DNA of 29,110 nucleotides from Trichomonas tenax (lineage: Eukaryota; Parabasalia; Trichomonadida; Trichomonadidae): NCBI GenBank assembly GCA_023091735.1, contig JALKBU010000651.1, positions 1 through 29,110 of the forward strand, in the 5' to 3' direction. The notes below the pieces were generated by a model that saw nothing but the letters and a program-made list of their open reading frames with translations, did not search any database and was not told where the DNA came from. The position numbers were made by a program, and so were the translations under genes. Shown here in pieces: positions 1 through 7,468 of the stretch; position 1 is the stretch's first letter; each line of letters starts with the position of its first letter.

Positions 1-1858
1 ATTATTATATAAATCTCCATTATCAATAGCACTTGAAATGAAATCACTTGAAATTGTTCAATATCTAGTTGAACACGGAGCTGATGTCAATATGGAACTA
101 ATCAATCATTCACATTTTATCATCATTTTAATATGGAATCAATCATTCACATTTTATTATCATTATGATACGACATCAATCATTCACATTTTATCATCAT
201 TATGATACGACATCAATTATTCACATTTTATCATCATTATAATATCGCATGAATCATTCACATTTTATTATCATTATGATACGACATCAATTATTCACAT
301 TTTATCATCATTATGATACGACATCAATCATTTACATATTATCATCATTTTGGTATTACATCAATTATTCACATTTTATCATCATTATTATATAAATCTC
401 CATTATCAATAGCAATTGAAATGAAATCACTTGAAATTGTTCAATATCTTGTTGAACACGGAGCTGATGTCAATATGAAAGTAATCAATCATTCACATTT
501 TATCATCATTATGAAATCGCATCAATCATTCACATTTTATTATCATTATGATACGACATCAATCATTCACATTTTATCATCATTATGATACGACATCAAT
601 TATTCACATTTTATCATCATTATAATATCGCATGAATCATTCACATTTTATTATCATTATGATACGACATCAATTATTCACATTTTATCATCATTATGAT
701 ACGACATCAATCATTTACATATTATCATCATTTTGGTATTACATCAATTATTCACATTTTATCATCATTATGATACGACATCAATCATTTACATATTATC
801 ATCATTTTGGTATTACATCAATCATTCACATTTTATCATCATTATGATATTACATCAATCATTCACATTTTATCATCATTATGATATCGCATCAATCATT
901 CACATTTTATCATCATTTTAATATCGAATCAATCATCCACATTTTATCATCATTTTAATATTGCATCAATCATTCACATTTTATCATCATTATGATATCG
1001 CATCAATCATTCACATTTTATCATCATTATGATACGGCATCAATCATTCACATTTTATCATCATTATGATATTACATCAATTATTCACATTTTATCATCA
1101 TTATTATATAAATCTCCATTATCAATAGCAATTGAAATGAAATCACTTGAAATTGTTCAATATCTAGTTGAACACGGAGCTGATGTCAATATGGAACTAA
1201 TCAATCCTTTACATTTTATCATCATTATCATATTACATCAATCATTCACATTTTATCATAATTTTAATATGGAATCAATCATTCACATTTTATCATCATT
1301 ATGATATTACATCAATCATTCACATTTTATCATCATTATTATATAAATCTCCATTATCAATAGCACTTGAAATAGATTCTCTCGAAATTGTTCAATGCCT
1401 AGTTGAACACGGAGTTGATGTCAATATGAAAGTAATCAATCATTCACATTTTATCATCATTATGATATGACATCAATCATTCACATTTTATCATAATTTT
1501 AATATGGAATCAATCATTCACATTTTATCATCATTTTAATATTGCATCAATCATTCACATTTTATCATCATTATTATATAAATCTCCATTATCAATAGCA
1601 ATTGAAATGAAATCACTTGAAATTGTTCAATATCTAGTTGAACACGGAGCTGATGTCAATATGAAAATAATCAATCATTCACATTTTATCATCATTATGA
1701 AATCGCATCAATCATTCACATTTTATCATCATTATGATACGACATCAATCATTCACATTTTATCATCATTATTATATAAATCTCCATTATCAATTGCAAT
1801 TGAAATAGATTCTTTTGAAATTGTTCAATGTCTAAAATTGAAAGGTGCTTTTGAATGA
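1..1858 (+). pseudogene. 3' part of an ankyrin-repeat protein gene, fragmented by an embedded minisatellite
   Basis: Six ankyrin modules are visible. Each begins with codons for KSPLSIA(L/I)E, at 11, 394, 1110, 1345, 1580 and 1778, and the first five continue through EIVQ(Y/C)LVEHG(A/V)DVNM. The helix-turn-helix pattern and the HGADVN loop are standard ankyrin features, so the parent was an ankyrin scaffold protein, a class greatly expanded in trichomonads. The last module ends in a short tail and a stop at 1856-1858. Between modules lie 3 to 17 copies of a 37-bp repeat. Only the last two modules are in frame with each other. The others sit in shifted frames and run into TGA stops, for example at 203-205, 586-588 and 1302-1304. 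The 5' part lies outside the window. The locus is either a pseudogene or a length-variable gene whose frame depends on repeat number. The ankyrin assignment is firm; the loss of function is likely but not certain. Confidence 0.8.
102..1777 (+). repeat. 37-bp minisatellite between ankyrin modules (36 copies in five blocks)
   Basis: The unit begins ATCAATCATTCACATTTTAT, followed by a CATCATTATGATACGAC-type half, and is 37 bp long. Successive ankyrin modules are 383, 716, 235, 235 and 198 bp apart. Each distance equals 198 plus 37n (n = 5, 14, 1, 1, 0), that is 8, 17, 4, 4 and 3 repeat units. I counted the units individually and they agree. Because 37 is not a multiple of three, each unit shifts the frame by one. 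One of the three frames reads TTA TGA, a stop. Only the three-unit block keeps adjacent modules in one open frame. Confidence 0.9.
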
Positions 1859-2219
1859 ATATTCAACTGAGTGTTCTATATGATAAAACAAAAATATTTC
1901 CAAAATATTTATCTTCTTGAATTGGGCATTCTTAATAAATATAAACTTACGGTTCCACAACTTCATCATGGAGGTTCAATGCTATAAGATGAAAATTATA
2001 TCTAATTTTTAATCAATAACTAGTGTGTCCCACCATACCATAGCATCAGGACAAATAATTTTTGTGATATTTTAATCGCTTTAATGCGATAACATTTGAT
2101 TTGGCAGTAATATCTTGGAAATATATATATATTCGAATTTAGTTTTAAGATAATAGTATCAATGACTATTCCTCTGCAACATACAGTAGAAGTTTTGTGA
2201 ATTACATATATCGCTAAAA
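1859..2219. other. non-coding interval after the ankyrin gene
   Basis: No credible open frame is seen on either strand. Around 2033-2070 the minus strand reads a short stretch resembling CPDAMVWW, which recalls the MVW region of Tc1/mariner transposases. The transposase relic described next may therefore extend into this interval. There is also an (AT)n tract near 2120-2130. Confidence 0.4.
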
Positions 2220-2680
2220 CTAGTAAATCGAAGATTTGCTTTTTAACACAAACGGAAATATAAATAATAGGGTTATAGTTATGTGTCGCTTGCGTTTCTG
2301 TTTTGCACTCAGCTCATTGTGAAGTTCAGCTGCAAGTTCAACCCGATTTTTTTTCATTTCAGGGTCTAACTCGTGTGGCACCCATGTTAAATGCTTGTTT
2401 TTCATCTGCATTATACCCGTAAGGTAATCATAAATTGTGCTCTTTGGAATCTTTGTGAGCTTGGCCAACTCATGCACTGATGCAAATGGCTATTTTTCCA
2501 GTGCTTTGAGAATCGCCCTAATGATTAATTGAGACGGACTGATTTTGTCAGATTTTGCTCCGGGCGGACTTTCAATTTGCTAGGACAACTGTCGGGAAAG
2601 AACTGTTTCGGTTCTTCCATAATTTCTTTCTTTGTTAGGTTCTTGACGTCGAGATAATAAACAATCAATTTGAATTCCAT
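2220..2680 (-). pseudogene. decayed mariner/Tc1-like transposase, N-terminal part
   Basis: On the minus strand an ATG at 2680 opens a frame that ends after about 50 codons. A second frame then carries the recognisable part: a helix-turn-helix segment (HELAKLTKIPKSTIYDYL) followed by LTWVPHELDPEMKKNRVELA. The WVPHEL...K..RV block is characteristic of the linker after the paired HTH of mariner transposases. At least one frameshift and one in-frame TAG (just before PFASVHELA) interrupt it, and the DDE/D catalytic region is missing or unrecognisable. Trichomonads are known to carry abundant mariner elements, so this is best read as an old inactivated copy. No terminal inverted repeats could be assigned. 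Confidence 0.65.
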
Positions 2681-2840
2681 TAAAAAAATGAAAAATAAAC
2701 CGACCTTAACGTCAAAAAATTGGAGGTAATTTTTACAAAACAGGGTCGAACATGATATTAGAATATGATTCAGGGCTTGATATTACTATATGTTAAGTGC
2801 ATCATTAGCTCTATATGTGGGTGTTAGTTGCAGGTTTCTA

Positions 2841-3462
2841 TCATATTCGTGCCTTGAGATACGCACGCACCTCCGGACACCCTATATAATATATTTTTTT
2901 TAATATTTTATTATCGATTTTTAACTTGTAATAATCTTCTTCTTTCGCTGTGTCAACGTTAATAGTCTCGTCTATGAATTTATAAATATCATCCATGTAT
3001 TTCATTGGTAATTCCAGACACTCTTTCAAAATTTTACTTAATGGACAAAAGCTTATTGTACATTATTTATTCTCAAGAAATAAATATCGGTTCATTCTTC
3101 CATTACCATCGAAATGTGGATGTATGCGAATATATAATAAATGCAATATAAATCCACATAATATTTTATCAATTTTATTTTCAAATTGATATTCATGAAA
3201 CTTATTTACCCATTCTTGCAAATAATTGATGTTTATATATGCTTGTTTAGCGCCAGTGTAAATAGTTCCAAACATATCATTCACATATACTGCTTTATTT
3301 CGTTATTTTTATTCTGAATATTATTAAAATAATTTTTTATTTGGACTAATGAAATTTTTACAATTTTATTAGGCTGCGAACAATTGTTCACGCTTAACAA
3401 TTTAGATAAACTATTAATAAATCATAACAATCAAAATTTAGATTATTAATTAAACAACACAT
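2841..3462 (-). pseudogene. decayed Fic-domain protein gene
   Basis: The minus strand encodes HPHFDGNGRMNR (codons at about 3087-3122). This matches the Fic active-site motif HxFx(D/E)GNGRxxR used for AMPylation or related nucleotide transfer onto target proteins. About 60 codons precede it in the same frame (GTIYTGAKQAY... onward). The frame is closed by one TAA at 3063-3065, six codons after the motif, then continues open in the same frame to a stop at 2841-2843. Upstream, fragments in other frames (from an ATG at 3462, then a KISLVQIKNYF-type stretch ending in TGA near 3280) look like the missing N-terminal part. The gene therefore has one nonsense codon and at least two frameshifts. An inhibitory (S/T)xxxE(G/N) helix was not found. 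Fic genes in protists are often explained by transfer from bacteria, but nothing here proves that. Confidence 0.7.
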
Positions 3463-3596
3463 TTTAATAACAAATTATAGAAATTTATGCGTGTCTATTT
3501 ATGGACGCAGCCCAATGAATATGAAACATTCTATTGGTCCTAGGATTTGGATATAAACTATAGATATATTGGGGAAATTATAATTATGGATATTCT

Positions 3597-3656
3597 CAGA
3601 GTGGGATTTTTTCATGGTTAGACAATTTTTGGATTACCATGAAAAATCACACTCTG
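3597..3656. repeat. imperfect inverted repeat (about 23-bp arms)
   Basis: The left arm at 3597-3620 (CAGAGTGGGATTTT...) and the right arm at 3635-3656 (...AAAATCACACTCTG) are complementary apart from one mismatch and one length difference in an A/T run. About 14 bases separate them. It lies upstream of the EF-hand gene and could be a small-element remnant or a hairpin-forming site. Confidence 0.6.
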
Positions 3657-3750
3657 TATATTACTCTTGAAGTGTGAAATCACATGAAATGTTTTGACAC
3701 AATTTGTTACGTAAATTATGAATTTGTCATGTAAATTAAAAAGTGATATA

Positions 3751-4212
3751 ATGAATGAGAGATTGAAGCACATTTTTGATCAAATATGCGACAAAGGACA
3801 ATATTCATCATCAGGAAGCGAATCAGAAATGAATGAAGTCGAAGAACCAATCATAAAACAAGATGGACTGCGAAGATTACTGCTTGATAATGATATCGAC
3901 GAAAGTTTAGCGGCACCAATGTTTAAACTCATTGGCGGATGGAAGTCAGATGGAATTACTTGTGATCAATTTCAAAAATTTTGCACAGACATGGAGAAAA
4001 AAGACATTAATTTATTCTACAAATATGTTTTTGATTTCTTCGATGCCGATAACGACAAGCAGATTAGCGAAACCGATTTAGTTGAAATTAGCAAGTTATT
4101 TGGTGATACTATGCAACTCGATGAAGCTGAAGCGATTCTCACTGATGCTAAGATATTAGACTACGACAACTTCGTCAACGGTGTACAGAATGTTAGCTCT
4201 AGCCGTCAATAA
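3751..4212 (+). CDS. EF-hand calcium-binding protein, small, calcineurin-B/calmodulin-like
   Basis: This 153-residue protein probably senses calcium in the cytosol. It contains one clear EF-hand loop, DADNDKQISETD (residues about 98-109). It has Asp at positions 1, 3 and 5, Ile at 8 and Asp at the last position, where Glu is more usual. The loop is preceded by the helix YKYVFDFF and followed by LVEISKLFGD. The first half (DGLRRLLLDNDIDESLAAPMFKLI, then GITCDQFQKFC) resembles degenerate EF-hand helices, so it may be a four-hand protein with one working site. An ATG at 3718 would add 11 residues. I prefer 3751 because a TGTCATGTAAA motif, of the kind seen before other genes here, lies between the two. 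A Ser/Glu-rich stretch sits near the N terminus. No exact family is recognised. Confidence 0.75.
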   Translation: MNERLKHIFDQICDKGQYSSSGSESEMNEVEEPIIKQDGLRRLLLDNDIDESLAAPMFKLIGGWKSDGITCDQFQKFCTDMEKKDINLFYKYVFDFFDADNDKQISETDLVEISKLFGDTMQLDEAEAILTDAKILDYDNFVNGVQNVSSSRQ

Positions 4213-4639
4213 TTTTCTTTCTTTGTTTTTAATTAGATTTATAAAGTTTTATATGTTGAAATATAATAAAATTCTACCAGAGGTCTTTCTAATTCCAGGA
4301 TTCTTTAACAGAAATAGAATATTATAAAATAAATTAGCAAAAAGTTTAAAAACAAATAACAAAATATATAAGATGCGTTCTATGCAGTAATATGTTATAA
4401 GCAAATGGTCTTAATATTAAGATATAATAATCAAGAAAAAAAAGTTTCGTAAAATTAACTAAACTGTAGTATGGAAATGATCTAAGTAGAGTAAGTAAAT
4501 GAATGGTTTTCGTTTGAATAAGATGCTATGCCTGAAGAAATTATAATTATATTAAAGATTTCTTTTGAAATGAAAAGTTATGTAAGCACAGAAATAGCTA
4601 AATTGTGAAAATTATGAGAAAAGGGAAAGAAAATGTGCA
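4213..4639. other. non-coding interval between convergent genes
   Basis: This AT-rich spacer holds the 3' flanks of two convergent genes. TAAA-type stretches follow the EF-hand stop, as expected for trichomonad 3' processing. No open frame, repeat or RNA gene was recognised. Confidence 0.5.
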
Positions 4640-4996
4640 TCAATGGTCAGGCTCTCCATCTTTGAAATACCTATCTTCAAATAAAGTCGCTAGTTGGGGG
4701 GTACAGAATTCTCCAAAGATTTCGTAGGGCAGCATGTTGTATTTATCAATGTCTGACTCTAATCTAAATATACAAAATGTTTCATCCTTCTTTTTGTTGT
4801 GAATTATTTCTACAGGCTGATTGCAATTCGAAATCAAGAACTCTAAAGAGTCAATTTTCGCTATTTCATCCCAATAACGTCGAATTGATTTTGAATTTAA
4901 AGCGTTTTGAGGCATGAAATTAACTCCGTCTGGTCCTGAAACTCCATAATACGTTATTCCATCGTCAAATCTATGGTAAATTATCTCTGCATCCAT
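4640..4996 (-). CDS. small protein of unknown function (118 aa)
   Basis: The frame is open from 5062, just after a stop, but the first ATG is at 4996, giving a protein of 118 residues beginning MDAEIIYHRF. The composition is normal for a soluble protein: mixed charges, Trp and Cys residues, no membrane segment and no low complexity. The pattern DDGITYYGVSGPDG followed by a YWDEIAKIDSLEFLI stretch suggests an alpha/beta fold, but no family was recognised. The 5' flank abuts the MITE-like element at 5088-5408, which may supply part of its promoter. It converges on the EF-hand gene. Confidence 0.55.
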   Translation of the reverse strand: MDAEIIYHRFDDGITYYGVSGPDGVNFMPQNALNSKSIRRYWDEIAKIDSLEFLISNCNQPVEIIHNKKKDETFCIFRLESDIDKYNMLPYEIFGEFCTPQLATLFEDRYFKDGEPDH

Positions 4997-5087
4997 CGAA
5001 ATCACGAAAGAACTAATATGGCCGGGTAAAACTGAAAATTTTACTTCAAATGTGATGTACAATCATTTTGTGACCAAATGTTGGGTA

Positions 5088-5408
5088 TAATAAAGAGTCA
5101 CGAAAAAGTGGTGTGTTTACATGGCAAATGTATTTCATTTTGACATGTAAAATTAGTTTATTTATAAATGTATACATTTGCTAATTATTTATAAGTTCAA
5201 TTAAACTTGTTATAGCATCTGCAAATCTTATTAGAGAACTTATTAAGCTTGTTAGAGAGTCTATTAAGCTTGTTATAGAGTCTATTAAGCTTGTTAGAGA
5301 GTCTATCAAGCTTAATAGAACACCTTTTGTTAAAATGGCATACTTTACATGTCAAAAAGTATTTATAACTGCCATGTAAACACGTCACTTTTTCGTGACT
5401 CTTTATTG
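5088..5408. mobile_element. MITE-like element with about 60-bp terminal inverted repeats
   Basis: The left end (AATAAAGAGTCACGAAAAAG from 5089, then TGTTTACATGGCA) is matched in inverse at the right end (...TGCCATGTAAACA, then CACTTTTTCGTGACTCTTTATT to 5407). Further inside, GACATGTAAA and TTTACATGTC also pair. The outermost base pair mismatches (T at 5088, C at 5408 in complement). A TA dinucleotide flanks each end (5086-5087 and 5409-5410), as expected for a Tc1/mariner-type target duplication. However, the flanks TTTTGTGACCAAATG and its approximate complement hint that the inverted repeats may extend about 20 bp further out. No transposase is encoded, so this would be a non-autonomous element. 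Confidence 0.65.
5200..5325. repeat. 21-bp tandem repeat inside the MITE-like element
   Basis: About five copies of a unit of the type ATTAAGCTTGTTAGAGAGTC plus one base are arranged head to tail. The central three (near 5245-5308) are nearly identical and the outer ones degenerate. The period is a multiple of three, which produces an open minus-strand frame of repeated Lys-Leu-Asn units. That frame is a by-product rather than a gene. Confidence 0.8.
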
Positions 5409-5516
5409 TACCTTACACATTTTGTGGTCAAATTATAAAAATTAAAAAATTGAACAATAGAAGTTACTTTTCTGGCAAATGCCGCGTCAAATTTTGAATT
5501 CATTGCATTTTAATTC

Positions 5517-6449
5517 ATGTCATTCCCGACGTCCCCTGTTTTCCCGGGCTCTCCAGACTCCTTCCTGTCGCAAGCGCGTGGTAAACTGAAGGGTAGAAAC
5601 ATGAGACAGCCCTACCAGCCTGATGAGCTTCAACGCGCGATGTCCGCGGCTTCACCACTTTACGTTCCTGCACCTTACACTGGCGGCTCTTTCGAGTCAA
5701 TGTCAAGGCCGCAGTACAGGATCTCGTCCAAAAATAAAGTTTCGATATCTGCAAAATTCGGAACTCCTGTTATTACGACACCCAATATTTTCTACAGCTT
5801 TGTCGAAAACACACAGCCATCTTTTGTTGCAGACATTTTAACAACAGAAAACGCGTTATCATTTGTGACACAACCAACGCAAAACATTATAAATCCCAGA
5901 TTTCTGATTTACACTCTCTCTTCTGCAAGTATTTCGACGTCTCCGATTAAATTAGTTCTTAATGGAAATACGATTCACAGAAGATTGAATGATATCACAG
6001 CAATAGACGTCACAGACATCCTCGTACCGTTTGGGCAACAGAATTGGCTCGTTATTGAAACCGGAGGAATCATTGTTCCGTTCGCTTTGATCGGAGTTTG
6101 GACACAGTTCACTCCAATCGAAATTATCATCAACACTATTGCTTCGAAGCCACAGTTCCAGTTCAATGAAATTGCAGCAATGTGCCCAATCACTGGCCAG
6201 CCAATCGAAATTCCGTCAAGAGGAATAAACTGCCAGCACGAGAACTGTTTTGACCTGTACGCGTATATAACGACAAGGCAGGGCCTTGGAGTATGGAATT
6301 GCCCAATTTGCGGGCAGCCAACACCAATTAATGAACTTATTGTCGGAACCGTCCAACAAAAGGACGAAACTAACATGGAAAACATATGGGGAATGAATGA
6401 GACACTCAATGGTTTCGATGATGGCGAAGGATCTTACATTCCATGGTAA
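5517..6449 (+). CDS. SP-RING (MIZ-type) zinc-finger protein, PIAS/Siz-like SUMO E3 ligase
   Basis: This 310-residue protein probably promotes transfer of SUMO from the E2 enzyme Ubc9 to nuclear targets. Residues 223-275 form an SP-RING: CPITGQPIEIPSRG, then C-x-H-x-x-C-F-D, Y at helix 1, and W-x-C-P-x-C. The spacing is that of PIAS/Siz proteins. Before it, residues 90-215 are beta-rich (FLIYTLSSASISTSPIKLVL, QNWLVIETGGIIVPFALIGVW), in the position of the PINIT domain. No N-terminal SAP DNA-binding domain is seen; instead there is a short Pro/Ser/Arg-rich leader. The C-terminal tail is acidic (NGFDDGEGSYIPW), and such tails can serve as SUMO-interacting segments. The ATG at 5517 is the first in frame. 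The SP-RING call is firm; the E3 activity is inferred from family. Confidence 0.88.
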   Translation: MSFPTSPVFPGSPDSFLSQARGKLKGRNMRQPYQPDELQRAMSAASPLYVPAPYTGGSFESMSRPQYRISSKNKVSISAKFGTPVITTPNIFYSFVENTQPSFVADILTTENALSFVTQPTQNIINPRFLIYTLSSASISTSPIKLVLNGNTIHRRLNDITAIDVTDILVPFGQQNWLVIETGGIIVPFALIGVWTQFTPIEIIINTIASKPQFQFNEIAAMCPITGQPIEIPSRGINCQHENCFDLYAYITTRQGLGVWNCPICGQPTPINELIVGTVQQKDETNMENIWGMNETLNGFDDGEGSYIPW

Positions 6450-7468
6450 TCTTATTTTTGTTTATTTGTAAACTCATATATTTGGTTATAATTTCTATAT
6501 CTCCACATCAATTCTCACATCAAGACATCATAAACATGATTTATACATTCATATTATTCAAAATCGCTTCAAATTCTGCAGCGAGCATTCAGCACATAAA
6601 GATAAGGCAATGGCAGCTAAAGAAGCCAAGGATCTCGGCAACAAAGCCGAGATAACTCAGATAATCCCTCAATGAACAAATACAAGGATATTTTGCCATG
6701 TAAGGTGTCAGAATGATAAATGCCAAAACAGGTTTTGGGTTCATAACAATCATACCAAGCATTCGAGCCTCAAGGTCTTGAATTCGTTCATTGAGCTGGC
6801 TTCCTAATATTTTAATGAAATATAGACTTTGTTAGCTAATTCTTTAATATATCATGCACAACAGGATTTTGTACATTGGGGTTCAATAACTAAGCAAAAA
6901 GTTAATCCAGTGAGTTAAAAAACAAATTTCGCCGACTTTGCGTATCAATTTTAGGCAAGCCAGGAAAAAATTGATTTTTTGATCGAACAATTACTGTTAT
7001 AGATATCATATTTAATAGGCTTATTGACTACATTGATCACATGCAGTTTAAATGCTGCATAATTGTAGTTTGAAACCAACAATATCTCGAATTTGATGGA
7101 CCTATCATAACCATCTTTAATGAGAAGAATCCCATATGGCCAATCAAAAGTTGCTTCAATTGATAAAATACATACAGTAAAATGATTATACCAGTGAGAT
7201 TGTTGATATTTTGATATCAAATTTAAATAATGATACATAACTATAAATAAAATGGACTTTCCTACATCTGTATATTATGCTTTTTAATTGCAAAAAGAAT
7301 ATGAGCATCTTTTGAAATTTCAATAAATATATTAACTCTATAATTAGAAAAATTGATTGCAAAACAAAATGACTTCAAGAATTATGGATATCTGCACTAA
7401 TTAAAACAATGAAGAAAAAATGTGTCGTGTAAAGTGTCAAAATAAAACGATTTTGACAAAAAATTATT
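6450..7468. other. long interval without a confident gene; hairpin and two weak open frames
   Basis: No gene can be assigned over this kilobase. On the minus strand an open stretch at 6589-6831 (first ATG at 6762, 57 codons) encodes a coiled-coil-like LNERIQDLEARM followed by a hydrophobic run. Another ATG-initiated minus frame at 6951-7238 encodes 95 residues with no recognisable domain. Both could be fragments of decayed genes. Near 6632-6653 there is a perfect 8-bp stem, ATCTCGGC/GCCGAGAT, with a 6-base loop. CTCAATGAAC at 6668-6677 is repeated in inverse at 6791-6800. The last 50 bases hold TGTCAAAATAA and TTGACAAAA, probable promoter elements of the next gene. Confidence 0.4.

Noticed and set aside
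102..1777. CRISPR-like regular repeats
   Set aside because: The 37-bp units are directly adjacent with no unique spacers, vary in sequence, and sit within a eukaryotic ankyrin gene.
2841..3284. Reassigned TAA stop codon, suggested by in-frame TAA in both the Fic and helicase genes
   Set aside because: Intact neighbouring genes end in TAA normally and both affected loci also carry frameshifts, so pseudogene decay explains it.
5197..5388. Small minus-strand coding frame of 63 codons
   Set aside because: It is produced by the 21-bp tandem repeat inside the MITE-like element and has no independent support.
6443..6655. Plus-strand frame overlapping the end of the SP-RING gene
   Set aside because: It starts inside the last codons of the SP-RING gene, is hydrophobic AT-driven sequence and changes character midway; treated as chance.
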